Source: Schistocerca nitens (Eukaryota > Arthropoda > Insecta > Orthoptera > Acrididae). From it: a DNA stretch of 64,000 nucleotides. The stretch covers positions 645,478,974-645,542,973 of the forward strand of contig NC_064616.1 of assembly GCF_023898315.1 (NCBI RefSeq), given 5' to 3'. Positions 35,407 through 47,110 of the stretch are shown piece by piece. Made by a program: the position numbers and the translations under genes. The notes beneath the pieces are model-generated. The model did not search any database, had not been told where the DNA came from, and saw only the letters and a list, made by a program, of their open reading frames with translations. Each line of letters opens with the position of its first letter. Position 1 is the stretch's first letter.

Positions 35407-36949
35407 TACAGGGTGTTTCAAAAATGACCGGTATATTTGAAACGGCAATAAAAACTAAACGAGCAGAGATAGAAATACACCGTTTGTTGCAATATGCTTG
35501 GGACAACAGTACATTTTCAGGCAGACAAACTTTCGAAATTACAGTAGTTACAATTTTCAACAACAGATGGCGCTGCGGTCTGGGAAACTCTATAGTACGA
35601 TATTTTCCACATATCCACCATGCGTAGCAATAATATGGCGTAGTCTCTGAATGAAATTACCCGAAACCTTTGACAACGTGTCTGGCGGAATGGCTTCACA
35701 TGCAGATGAGATGTACTGCTTCAGCTGTTCAATTGTTTCTGGATTCTGGCGGTACACCTGGTCTTTCAAGTGTCCCCACAGAAAGAAGTCACAGGGGTTC
35801 ATGTCTGGCGAATAGGGAGGCCAATCCACGCCACCTCCTGTATGTTTCGGATAGCCCAAAGCAATCACATGATCATCGAAATATTCATTCAGGAAATTAA
35901 AGACGTTGGCCGTGCGATGTGGAAGGGCACCATCTTGCATAAACCACGAGGTGTCGTCTAAGGCAGTTTGTACCGCCACAAATTCACGAAGAATGTCCAG
36001 ATAGCGTGATGCAGTAATCGTTTCGGATCTGAAAAATGGGCCAATGATTCCTTTGGAAGACATGGCGGCCCAGACCAGTACTTTTTGAGGATGCAGGGAC
36101 GATGGGACTGCAACATGGGGCTTTTTGGTTCCCCATATGCGCCAGTTCTGTTTATTGACGAAGCCGTCCAGGTAAAAATAAGCTTCGTCAGTAAACCAAA
36201 TGCTGCCCACATGCATATCGCCGTCATCAATCCTGTGCACTATATCGTTAGCGAATGTCTCTCGTGCAGCAATGGTAGCGGCACTGAGGGGTTGCCGCGT
36301 TTGAATTTTGTATGGATAGAGGTGTAAACTCTGGCGCATGAGACGATATGTGGACGTTGGCGTCATTTGGACCGCAGCTGCAACACGGCGAACGGAAACC
36401 CGAGGCCGCTGTTGGATCACCTGCTGCACTAGCTGCGCGTTGCCCTCTGTGGTTGCCGTACACGGTCGCCCTACCTTTCCAGCACGTTCATCCGTCACGT
36501 TCCCAGTCCGTTGAAATTTTTCAAACAGATCCTTTATTGTATCGCTTTTCGGTCCTTTGGTTACATTAAACCTCCGTTGAAAACTTCGTCTTGTTGCAAC
36601 AACACTGTGTTCTAGGCAGTGGAATTCCAACACCAGAAAAATCCTCTGTTCTAAGGAATAAGCCATGTTGTCTACAGCACACTTGCACGTTGTGAACAGC
36701 ACACGCTTACAGCAGAAAGACGACGTACAGAATGCCGCACCCACAGACTGCGTTGTCTTCTATATCTTTCACATAACTTGCAGCGCCATCTGTTGTTGAA
36801 AATTGTAACTACTGTAATTTCGAAAGTTCGTCCGCCTGAAAATGTACTGTTGTCCCAAGCATATTGCAACAAACGGTGTATTTCTATCGCTGCTCGTTTA
36901 GTTTTTATTGCCGTTTCAAATATACCGGTCATTTTTGAAACACCCTGTA
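35407..36949 (-). mobile_element. apparently complete mariner-superfamily element with 168-bp TIRs
   Basis: Terminal inverted repeats at 35409-35576 and 36780-36947 start CAGGGTGTTTCAAAAATGAC and differ at about three positions over 168 bp. TA duplications flank the element (35407-35408 and 36948-36949). The element is 1539 bp and holds one uninterrupted transposase gene on the minus strand. The near-identical ends and open gene indicate recent insertion. TIRs this long are unusual for mariner-superfamily elements, which typically have about 30 bp. Confidence 0.95.
35590..36666 (-). CDS. mariner-superfamily (IS630-Tc1-mariner) transposase, intact
   Basis: 358 residues from the ATG at 36666 (MAYSLEQRIF). 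The frame also extends 26 codons upstream to 36744, but that extension is Cys-rich and close to the TIR, so I prefer the inner start. The N-terminal third is two helix-turn-helix domains that bind the TIRs, with the GRP-like linker GKVGRPCTATTEGN between. The catalytic core has WFTDEAYFYLDG (first Asp), WFMQDGALPHRT (second Asp) and WPPYSPDMNPCDFFLWGHLK (third Asp). Counting to the Asp of PCD, 47 residues separate the second and third Asp, against 34 in mariner, because of an insertion around HTGGGVD. No stop or frameshift was seen, so the protein may be active. It would act in the nucleus on its own TIRs. Confidence 0.92.
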   Translation of the reverse strand: MAYSLEQRIFLVLEFHCLEHSVVATRRSFQRRFNVTKGPKSDTIKDLFEKFQRTGNVTDERAGKVGRPCTATTEGNAQLVQQVIQQRPRVSVRRVAAAVQMTPTSTYRLMRQSLHLYPYKIQTRQPLSAATIAARETFANDIVHRIDDGDMHVGSIWFTDEAYFYLDGFVNKQNWRIWGTKKPHVAVPSSLHPQKVLVWAAMSSKGIIGPFFRSETITASRYLDILREFVAVQTALDDTSWFMQDGALPHRTANVFNFLNEYFDDHVIALGYPKHTGGGVDWPPYSPDMNPCDFFLWGHLKDQVYRQNPETIEQLKQYISSACEAIPPDTLSKVSGNFIQRLRHIIATHGGYVENIVL

Positions 36950-37268
36950 CATGGGATTAGTAAAATTCTGGCAATGAGGTAACTGACCAGCAGACCATTA
37001 TGATCAGCCATTTAACAGCATGTTGGCTTTCTTTTTTACTGATGCACCCATCTTTACAGAAGACACAATACCCATGAAGTTCTTGCTAAGTTAAGCGATT
37101 AATATTGAAATAAGAGCTAATTTAATTAATATTACATTTTAGACTAGTGTATTTACTACTTCACTAGGCTGGAAGGTTTCACTTTTCTGAGTGTATTTAT
37201 ATCAAAAAGAAAGTATTTTGTAAAAGCCATTAGTCATTAGTTTTGTTTACATTTTAAGCGTAAATTTT

Positions 37269-37319
<51 letters not shown>

Positions 37320-37439
37320 ACGAGACTTAGCATTTCAAAGTTAAATTAATTTGTGTCTGTCACACAGAGTTTACATAGTTAGTTAAAACTTTCAAAAGTA
37401 AGTTTAAAAGTTTGTTTACATTAGTGTTTAGTTATGTAT
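36950..37439. repeat. AT-rich stretch with long poly(T)
   Basis: A run of about 38-40 T at 37279-37317. Otherwise unassigned. It may be the 5' flank of the LINE that follows. Confidence 0.5.
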
Positions 37440-37514
37440 TAGTATAGGCTATGAAACTTCAGTGCTCTTGTGCCAAGTTATTCTCTGCATTTATGTAAAT
37501 TTTTCTATCAAACT

Positions 37515-38360
37515 ATATGTGATAAATATGGTGGTTGTCGTGGAAATCTGAAGAACAGGGTGTTCTGTGAAGACTGTAGGTTATGTAGTGGAGAGGAAAC
37601 AGGGGAAGTTAATGAGGCTCTTCCCATGGTAATGCACGTTATGTAGAAATGACAGAAAAATAGCTGAACAGGAGGAAAAAATTTGTGCCCTTAAGGCTGA
37701 ACTAGAAAACACGAATTTGGAATTATGTAGGCAAAGGGAGGAAAAAGAGATGGGGTGCTGGGAAAAGACAGCAAGCAAAGGGCGAAAAAGGGAAACTACT
37801 GAAAAAACTTTAGAGATTCAATTAGTAAATTAGTTTGGCTTGCTATCTGAAGTAGTGGAGGAAGTGCCTCATCCAGATATAGTTGAATGTAGGTTGAAGC
37901 AGAATATTAGCTTAAAGAAAAAAAGTCAAGCCGGGATCAAATCAGAATAGGAAAAGAAGAATTCTGCTAGTAGTCATGGTAGGTGTGTAGCCCAGCAGTT
38001 TCAGGAGAAATTAGGTGAAGGGTACCAGGTCACAAGTTTTGTGAAAGCAAGTGCTAGCCTTAGCCAGGTGACGGAAAACTTAGGTCAGCTATGCAAGGGC
38101 TTTGAGAAGGAAGATCACGTATTTATAGTTGGGGAGCAGGAAACAGCCTGGCTATGAATCCAAGATATAGTATTAGGAGTGACATGAATAAAATAGGAGC
38201 AGAAACTGGGCATATAAATGTGGGGTTTGTGGAAGTCTTTCAGCACCATGATCGGCTGGCAAAATCTCACATAAGTGTTGTTACAGTTGATGCTATTGGT
38301 AGGTGGGAATACACCACACATGGCCTGCACCTAAATAGGAACGGAAATGTAAGTTAGATT
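37515..38360 (+). pseudogene. LINE ORF1: Cys-rich finger, coiled coil, SGNH-like domain
   Basis: The N-terminus reads ICDKYGGCRGNLKNRVFCED followed by CRLC, a zinc-finger-like Cys pattern (about 37515-37590). A charged region rich in Glu/Lys/Leu follows (about 37650-37900), probably a coiled coil (ICALKAELENTNLELCRQRE). The last part resembles an SGNH-hydrolase-like domain: HVFIVGEQE (about 38117) and, after frame changes, YTTHGLHLNRNGN (about 38312-38350) with the catalytic-type His. ORF1 proteins of this kind bind LINE RNA. Several stops (for example near 37645 and 37830) show it is broken. Confidence 0.65.
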
Positions 38361-38519
38361 CTCTATTAGCAGATACTGTAAGGCGGGCCACAGTCACACA
38401 AGGGATGATCCCTGTGGTTAATGGGACCAGGCAGATAGTTTTTTTAGGTTAAAGCCAAATTCCAGACAGACAACAATCAAGAAAAATAGAATAATAGAAC
38501 CTTCATGTACAGCAAATAG

Positions 38520-39750
38520 GGATAAAGCTAAGGGTCGTATCAGTTTACTTCATCAAAATATCAAGAGAATAAAAAATAAAGTAAATGAGCTGTTAATGTG
38601 TTTAGATGAATTCCAAAATAAGAATGAGACTGATATACTTTGTCTGAACACCATGGGACTGTTCGGATGGAAAGTGTCATTATAAATGGGAATAATTTAG
38701 CATCTTACACTTGCAGCTCTAACATGGATAAAGGAGGAGTTGCCATTTACACAAAACAAGCATATAAACACAAAACTGTAGAAGTACGCAAATTTTGTGT
38801 CGGACAGCACGGTGAAGTTTGTGCATGTGAACTACAGCTAGATAATGTAGTGTTGATATTAGCAACGGTGTACAGGTCCCCATTATGAGGTTGGGAGCTA
38901 TTCATAAAAAAAATTTGACTTCCTATTATGCTGCCTATCAGACAAGAAGAAGAAGTTATTAATCTGTGGTGATTTCAATGTAAACTTTCTAAGCAATTCT
39001 GATAGGAAAAGTGAACTAGAAGTGTTGTTAACAACATATAACTTAGAATCAGTGATTAATTTCACTACATGTATAGCTCAGGACAGTAGTACTCTAATAG
39101 ATAATGTATTTGTACAGAAAGAGGATGTAGAACAAACACATGCTTTCCCTGTGGAAAATGGATTATCTGACCATGATACACAAGTGATTAACTTACAAAA
39201 CCTAACAGGGTGTACACTTCAGAAACCATTAAGTAAAAGTGTGAGGGTGCTCAACTCTGTATCTATAGATCACTTCAGAGAAAGTTCAGGAAATGTAAAC
39301 TGGGAAGATGTATATAATGAGCCAAATGCTAATGATAAATGCAGCGTATTTCTTGATAAATTTATATCCCTTTTTGAACATTGTTTTCCAAAGAAAATTA
39401 CTAACTGTAACAGCACAAACTTTTCAAAGAAACCTTGGATTACTACAGGTATTAAAGTGTCTTCAGAAAGAAAAAGAAAACTGTATGAGACAGCAAGAAC
39501 TAGTAAAGATCCAGAAGTAGTTTTACACAATAAAAATTATTGTAACATCCTGAGAAAAGTTTTAAGGAAATCAAGAAATATGTATGTTACAGACAAAATT
39601 AACAACTCCAGCAATAAAATAAAATCAATATGGAATGTTGTTAGAAGGGGGACAGGAAAAGTAACCACTGGGGTAGGCAGTATTCCTGTTAAAGATAATG
39701 AGACTATCTTAACCAACACAGTGCACAGGTAGCCAATGTAGTTAACAATC
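38520..39750 (+). pseudogene. LINE endonuclease domain and linker
   Basis: An apurinic-type endonuclease that nicks target DNA. Visible blocks: ISLLHQNIKRIKNKVNELL (about 38551), the broken catalytic C-L-N-E-H-H block (38640, frame disrupted), KGGVAIYTKQ (about 38730), VVLILATVYRSPL ending in a stop (38888), LICGDFNVNFLSNSDRK (about 38958-39010) and ENGLSDHDTQVI (about 39157-39192, S-D-H motif intact). A basic linker to the reverse transcriptase ends at about 39730. Confidence 0.75.
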
Positions 39751-39774
39751 ACTTCTTAAGTGTAGGAGAAAAAA

Positions 39775-41440
39775 TTGGTGGAAATAGTTCAAAAGAAAAA
39801 GCCAGGCAGTACATGGAAGTCAGTTTTAAAAAATTTTAGTCAGATTAAGTTTCATCTAACAACCTCTTGTGAAATAAGGAAAATCATTAAATCTTTGAAA
39901 AATAAATGTTCTGTAGGAGTAGATGACATCTCTAACAAGTTATTAAAACAATGTGGAGCAATTACAGCTGATGTTTTGAGTCACATATGTAATGCATCAC
40001 TGACTCAGGGTATTTTTCCAGACAGGTTAAAATATGCCATTGTCAGGCTTCTCTACAAAAAGGGGGAAACCACAGATGTCAATAATTACCGGCCAGTATC
40101 CTTGCTTACAGCATTTTCAAAATTTTTTGAGAAAGTAATGACTCAAGAGTGGTTAGCCATCTCAACAGTGATGGGATACTTAGTAAATCACAGTTCGGAT
40201 TTCAGAAATGCTGTTCCACTGAGACAGCAATATACGATTTCACTGTCCACATAATAGAGTCTTTAAATAGTAAAATGTCACCAGTAGGAATATTCTGTGA
40301 CTTATCCAAAGCATTTGATTGTGTGAACCATGGTATTAAGTTAGAGAAATTACAATTCTATGGTATAAATGGAACAGCATATGAGTGGTTTAAGTCATAT
40401 CTACAGAACAGGAAGCAAAAAGTCTTTATATGCTTCAAGTGATTCAAAGGAGTTTGCCCCTTCATCTAACTGGGGTGAAATTACATTAGGTGTTCCACAA
40501 GGTTCGATCATGGGTCCCCTCCTGTTCTTGATATATGTGAATGACCTCCCTTCTTATGTGAAACAAGATGCTGAACTGAAACCGTCTGCTGATGATACAA
40601 GCATAATTATTAATCCAATAAAAGAAAGTCCGATAGAAAATGATACAAATAAGGTCTTTGGAAAAGTTATTAATTGGTTTTTGGCGAATGGGCTTGCTTT
40701 GAACTTTGAAAAAACACAGTACATCCAATTTTCTGCCGCAAAAAGTATAATTCCTTCAATAAACATAACACATCAAAAGAAGTCAGTAGCCAGGGTAGAG
40801 CATACTAAGTTTTTGGGTGTACATACAGATGAGAATCTTAATTTGGAAAATTCATATTTTGGATCTCCTAAAGCGACTAGATTCAGCAGAATAATTGCCA
40901 ATTTTGAGGATATAGAAATTAGTAAGCTAACATACTTTGCATACTTCCACTCTCTGATGTCATACAGAACAATATTCTGGGGCAACTCAACAATTAGGCA
41001 AAAGGTATTCACTGCTCAAAAGAAAGTAGTTAGAATAATGTGTGGGGTTCATAGTCGCACATCTTGTAGGCATCTGTTTAAAGGGTTAGGAATTCTTACA
41101 GCTGCTTCACAGTACATTTACTCAGTAATGTAATTTTTTCTCAACAACATGGACCAGTTTAAAATCAACAGCGACATGCATGATTACAATACCAGAAAAA
41201 AGAAAGACCTACATTATCCTTTACTTAACCCATCTTTGGCGCAGAAAGGGGTAAAATACGCTGCTATAAAACTTTTTGATAAATTACCAGATGAAAGAGA
41301 ATGTCTGACAGACAGCAGTAATAGTTTCAAAAACAAACTGAAATCGTACCTCCTTGACAACTCCTTATATACCATAGATGAATTCTTGAATATGATTAAT
41401 AAATCTGGAGATATAATATTTGCATTTTGTGCCATTTAAG
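39775..41440 (+). pseudogene. LINE reverse transcriptase
   Basis: Reverse transcriptase blocks: VGVDDISNKLLKQCG (about 39916), LKYAIVRLLYKKGETTDV, NYRPVSLLTAFSKFFEK, GFQKCCSTETAIYDF, PVGIFCDLSKAFDCVNHGIK (motif A, about 40283), WGEITLGVPQGSIMGPLLFL (motif B, about 40474) and PSADDTSIII (motif C, about 40582). In motif C the usual Phe is Ser but both Asp remain. The C-terminal domain (about 40980-41440) has RTSCRHLFKGLGILTAASQY. Frameshifts near 40150 and 40410 and a stop near 41133 break it. Confidence 0.85.
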
Positions 41441-41598
41441 GGAATGGGATAGATAATAGAAATATTTAGGTATAAGGCTACAATGGAAAAAAAAAACCAT
41501 GTTTCCTGTGCGCATTTCTTGTACATTTGACACTTTCCACATCATAACGGTTTTTCCGTGCCATTGATCAATGTAACACGTAACTAACTAACTTAGGC

Positions 41599-42175
41599 AA
41601 AAAGTATTCACTGTCAAAGAAAGTGGTTGAAATAATGTGTGGGCTCATAGTCACACATCTGGTACGCATCTGTTGAAAAGGTTAGGAATTCTTACAACAG
41701 CCTCACAGTACATTTACTCAGTAATAAAATTTGTTCTCAACATCATGGACCAGTTTAACAACAACAGTGACATTCATGATTATAATACCAGAAGAAAGAA
41801 AGACTTACAGTATCCTCTACTTGATTTATCTTTGGCACACAAACAAGTAAAATATGCTGCTGTAAAACTTTTCGATAAATTACCAGATGAAATAAAATGT
41901 CTGACAGACAGCAGAAGCAGTATTAAAAATAAATTGAAATCATTTCTCCTTGACAACTCCTATATCCTAGATGAATCCTTGAATAGGAATAAATAAATCT
42001 ATATGAACAATATATTCATTTTGTCCCATTTAAGGGAATGGGGTAGGTAATACAAATTTTAAGCTTTAAAAAACCCTTGATTCATGTGTGCACTTCTTAT
42101 GTACCCGACACGTTCCTCATCGTAACGGTTACCGTGAGATTGATCAATGGAACACATAACTAACTAACAAACCAA
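41599..42175 (+). mobile_element. second LINE 3' end in tandem at the (TAAC)n tail
   Basis: Begins TTAGGCAAAAAGTATTCACT immediately after the (TAAC)n tail of the preceding LINE and repeats the last ~600 bp of the same family (GGAATTCTTACAACAGCCTC, ATTTACTCAGTAATAAAATT, CATTCATGATTATAATACC). It ends in the same type of tail, CACATAACTAACTAAC (about 42155-42170). It is a 5'-truncated copy primed in, or duplicated at, the repeat tail. Confidence 0.85.
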
Positions 42176-45100
42176 TCAACTTATTTTTTGCAACCTAAAT
42201 AGCTGCAGTTCATTTTACATGGATTTTGCATGTCCTCACTACATAGACAGGGGTGGAAGGCACCCAATGTCAATGCACAGTTTGATTATGAATTGCAAGC
42301 TGTGAGTTGGTGTTCAGTAACCTGGAATGTGTGTCCAATATGGTTCATGTCTCCTAATTTCATATGGACATCAACTTGAATTTACCAGCATACAACTGAA
42401 AATTACTACATTATGTTCCTAGCTTTGTGATAGGTCATGGCTGGTAAAGATAGACCCCACTGTAATGAGAAGTAGCCACTTTCCATGGCCAGCTGTACTT
42501 ACTCTTTTTCATTGTTTCCATTTTACACTCTCTTGTTCTCTAGTTATAAAATGTGGCTAGTCAGCATCTTAACAAGCACACAGACACTTATCACTAAAAC
42601 ACAGTATTCAGAACACATTTAACACAACTGTGATACTTATGGAGTTTTGTAGGCAACACAGATGTAAAATATGTTGCTTTCCATATACCAGCATCATGCT
42701 GTCAAGGCATACACAAAAAGAGAGAGACCAGAAAATAAATTACATACAACTGTACTGTTATATCTGCAAAAGTAGTTTTAATTAGTACTTCAGATGTCCT
42801 GCTGTAGTCTCAGTAACACAAATAAAAACAAAAGAAACAATTTCAGTTATAATAATCACAGAAACTTTGATAACAAGTAGAAGGAAGAGAACCGCCACTG
42901 CACCTGTTAACAAACTGAAAGGAACTAACCTTCTGGTTGTGTTCTCTCTTCAGCAGAAGAATGATCCACTCTGCCTAATTCTCATCAGCCCCTTGGCAAT
43001 AAAACATATTGCTGTTAACAACAGTCCTGTAATTTTTATTTATTTTTTATTTTTTTTATTAAAGGAGAAGAATATAAATATGTTAATCATAAATGTCCAT
43101 TTTTCTATCAGATCCATTTCGATAAGCATGAAAGAAAATAGTGTACATATCAAACACATTTTGTCAAGACAATTGCTTTTTAATTTTTTATTACTTTATT
43201 CTCAGGATCAGTAAAAAATAAGGCAACAAATTTCATTATTATTCCCATGGAACTACATTATGTATGAATACATTTATTACACACACAACTGGTAAACAAA
43301 TCTTCACAACAGCATGTATCTTTGACATACATCTATTCCAATTTCATTTACCAAATCTTGCACAAGTACTATTTATCTGCAGCTAAGTTCACACTAAACA
43401 GGAACAGAGTGACTGCTTACAGAGAAAGTCTGTATATCTAGATTTCAAAAAACAAATTGAGAGACTTTTGCAGAAATCTTTAAAATCAATGAATATGGCA
43501 ATCTTGGCAAAAGTAAAATACAACAAACTGGAGGAAACTGGATATATTAGTAGTACAGAACATTCTGATACCAGGGTTTGTATTTTAACCAGATTTTCTC
43601 TAAGCCTACTAATTCTGAATGTTCAGTAACAACATTTTTACCCAGTTACTTTTGTTTGTCATCAAACTTCACAACAATGGTATCATTTGGTTCTCCTAAG
43701 GTCACTAAAATATTACAATTGTTTTGTTTTTGTATATCTACAATAATAAAACTCTTCAATAAGAAATATTATACATTTGAGTCTTTGCCTTTTCCTACAA
43801 TTCCTCCTTCCATAGCTGAGATAACTAACTATGGATATCTGTAACATATCAAATCAACATGGTCCTTCTAGTGTGGTTTTCTGTTCAGGTCTTTTCTTAA
43901 CTCTTCTATCTGAACACACTTTAATTTTCCTTGTCCAGTTAATTTCCATTTTCTCCTTCCACATGATGTTTAAAATGCATCAACACTCTTAGTAATGTGA
44001 GTCTATGTCTTATGGTTTTTTATGGTTAAAATATAGTTCTTTGTCGACACAAAAATATTATGCTAAAATTCTTGCAGTAGAACTTTCTCTGTCTGATAAA
44101 GTTCTGTGTCACATATGTGCAAAGCAAAAAAATTGTAATACTGCATTCAGAGTAGTTGAAAACCTATGTAATCATTCATCTTACAATATTAGAAATTTGC
44201 CTTACATAAAGAGAGCAACAATTTATTCTATTGAAAGCCCAGGTAGGAATACCTACAATTATGGAAACGATAGATTGCTATGCAACATAAAGATGACATG
44301 TTGATTTACTGACAACCACAATGTGTCATCTTTATGGTGAGTAGCAATCTACCCTTTCCATAATTGTCAACAGTTCATTTTGTATTATTAAATTCTATTA
44401 CCAAAAAGATCAAAGATAAAAAACAGGTGATACTGCATATTGTCTTCTGGTTAACCATGAAATATATTTCTGTCCATATTCTACAGCTTTCATTTTTTAA
44501 TTCAAAGTTAGTACCCATAAACTGCCATTAGCAGACTCATCAATTCACACTAGAATATCTTATCATGTCAATGTTGTAGACAGGCAGTGAATGCAACAGG
44601 AATGTAATGCAGATCAGGTAAAACGACAGATTGAAATTAGTTATAATTTTACCTTAGTATAACACCACTGACGCTGTAACCAAACTAAATAATTTCAGTG
44701 TACATCCATTAACCAGGAATCAACCCTTTGTTTAGTTGCATCTAAATGAACGTAGAGGCCATGTGGGATCACATTATACACATGATTTGTTTTGTTTGAC
44801 TCATATAAGTGTAGTTTCAGTAACACAATAAAATCTCATATGCAGATCTAACACATAACCAGACATGTGAATTGATAGGACTCCCCTTTTCAACTGCACT
44901 ACAATTTATCGCATACATCACACAAGTAAAGAGTTCACTATGTGGGGAACACAGATGCTCTATATCTACAATGGATTCAAAAATAATTATCAAAGTAATA
45001 AAAATATGTTATGATGATGCAAATGCACCAATCGTCAACTTGCAGTGATTATTGTGGAGTCTACACTCATCAAAAACACTAAACTGCATAACATTATATG

Positions 45101-46450
45101 CATATTTCCATGATTTTTTATTTTACTGCATTTAATAATCACATAAAATTGAAAGAGCCATGGTCCAGTCTCATCTCCCCGTGATTCAATTACCTGCCTG
45201 ACGCTTTTGACAATGAGTGCTACAACTTCCTCTCACAGAAACTAAAATTTTGACAATGAGGTGCAATTAACTTGTTTTCCCTAGACTTAGGTAAGGCATT
45301 TTATCCTGCTGCAACTCCATCAACATTTACACTCTGCAAGTCATTATAGTGTGTGAAGGCTATCAATCTGTACAAGAAATCACTATCTTCCAAGCGAAGA
45401 AACACCACTGCCGTACTATCATAGGGTCCTACAGTATATTTCACTTATTCATGTATTATACAAAATAGTATGTACTGTGTTTTATCCAAGTCAAAGGAGA
45501 GCCAATTTGCAGGAAACAATTCAGTTGGTTCGTGTAATGTAGACACCAATCATAAATAGTTCCGGTGATTATGACAAGCTTTTTGAAAATTGGTATTTTG
45601 GTTAACACTTACCTACAAAGATACTGAACAACTATGGTTCATTTTAAATGAAACACTTTACTTTTTTCAAAGACGATATGAAACTTATCACAAACTTGGT
45701 TGAAAAATGCACAAAAATTTTGGACAGTCCACCTATATGCTATAATGTCAGTTATGTTACGTGATGTTTAAATGGCATTGAGTAGTGAACTAGTCTTTCT
45801 CAGGGCTAGTTTTACTACAAGGTTTGTTGTTACTGATACAACACTAGCAGTAATGTACATTTTCATTTTTAGGTTCACTGGAACATCCTAGTTGGTGATG
45901 GAAAACAATCTTTCTGAATGCCGCCAATGGAATTTATGCTGCTGGAATGGAGGTTCCAAACTGCATTTTGGGGCAAAGGTGAAAGTATTCAGTTTCATGG
46001 TCAATTCAAATTGTTTGGGTGTCTGGACTATAAATCCAAATTTTCGCATATTCACCTCCAAATCAATTTCTGTAGAAACAATTTTAAGTTATTGAATTAT
46101 AGTTGTTAGTTTCACCCAGACCTGCACTTATGAATACAAAGCCACCAGAAAATCAGTTTTCAATCATTAAGTTTGATCTGTCTACAATCCAACTCCATCC
46201 TTTGAATACATCTTCCACTGGTAAGGCAACAGTTCAGAGAACTTTTGTGAAGTTGTGCTTTTTGGATGGGTTGTAGAAGTCCAGTTATTTAGCACGTCAG
46301 TTTATTAATACTTTGGATAGAAGTTTATTAAACTACGCTAAAAGATTCACAAGGCACTAATTCTCATTATGGCTGTCATGCCTTTTGAAGAAAGGTACGG
46401 TTTCAGCATTTTCTTAGATGTTTAATATCATCCCAGTTTGAGACACTTGT
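42176..46450. other. long stretch without recognised gene, one small hairpin
   Basis: About 4.3 kb of AT-rich sequence. I find only a 112-bp foldback (44256-44367) and a weak LINE-like DLGKAF block near 45285. No host exon was recognised. Confidence 0.45.
44256..44367. repeat. short foldback, MITE-like
   Basis: Arms 44256-44299 (CAATTATGGAAACGATAGAT...) and 44324-44367 (...ATCTACCCTTTCCATAATTG) are inverted copies around a loop of about 23 nt. It resembles the termini of a dispersed element. No clear target duplication seen. Confidence 0.7.
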
Positions 46451-46452
46451 TT

Positions 46453-46565
46453 AGCATTCTAACCTAAGGACATCACATACATCCATGCCCGAGGCAGGAT
46501 TCGAACCTGTGACCGTAGCGGTCTCGCGGTTCCAGACTGCAGCGCCTAGAACCGCACGGCCACTT
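46453..46565 (-). mobile_element. tRNA-derived SINE, 5' part
   Basis: On the minus strand: GTGGCCGTGCGGTTCTAGGC (box A region), GCAGTCTGGAACCGCGAGAC, and box B CAGGTTCGAATCCTGCCTCG, then GGCATGGATGTATGTGATGT and CCTTAGGTTAG. It resembles a SINE head I remember as very common in grasshoppers and other insects. Its usual 3' part is missing, so this is a truncated copy. The boxes are well preserved, but the sequence continues past a tRNA 3' end without CCA context, so I do not call a tRNA gene. Confidence 0.8.
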
Positions 46566-46879
46566 CACTTATTGTTTTCCATTTGACATAGTGCATTCCC
46601 TAGCCTCACGTCTATTGCTTTATGTACATCAAAGGAAGGAAGATTAGTATTTAATTTCCCATTAACATCAATATCATTATACCAAGCACAAGCTCAGATT
46701 AAGGAAGGACGGGGACGAAAATCAGATTTGCCTTTACTGGTGCCTTCCTGATCTTCAACCATTTCTTGTTTGGGTATTCTCATATTGCCTCCACAATGTG
46801 ATGGCAGTTATATTTTTTCATGTTATTTTCATTTATTTGTGGATAGTTTTGTTGACAACTTGGTATGCCCTCTCAGCTG

Positions 46880-47110
46880 TAAAAATTTTCCATTGTTTTG
46901 AAATGGGTGGGTGGGTGAAGGAACACCATTTTAGGAGGCGTGAGAAGGATCTTGGGTAGGATATTCCTCATTTCAGGGCATGATAGGCAATCTGTCAGAC
47001 AGTCCGATTGCATGCATTCTGTGCATGTGTTACCTGCTTGGCTGCCCGAACTCAACCAGTGGTGGCGTGGAGTGAGGTAAAGAAGCAGGAGGTAGGGGAA
47101 GTGTGACGAA
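46880..47110 (-). pseudogene. Penelope-like element fragment
   Basis: The minus strand reads CPEMRNILPKILLTPPKMVF (about 46979-46920), nearly the same as CPEMRDILPKILRTPAEVVF in the larger copy at 50700-53990. It is the region after the Penelope-like reverse transcriptase. No other part of the element is nearby. Confidence 0.65.

Larger units (their letters stand above)
37440..41598 (+). mobile_element. near-full-length Jockey/CR1-like LINE
   Basis: Contains, in order, ORF1, endonuclease, reverse transcriptase and a 3' end with the tail GTAACACGTAACTAACTAAC (about 41572-41592). It is the most complete copy of the LINE family also seen at 11040-13680, 41599-42175 and 54118-55087. The 5' end is not sharply defined. 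Frameshifts and stops occur throughout, so it cannot move on its own. Confidence 0.85.

Noticed and set aside
45230..45330. LINE palm motif (DLGKAF)
   Set aside because: A single six-residue match without neighbouring RT blocks.
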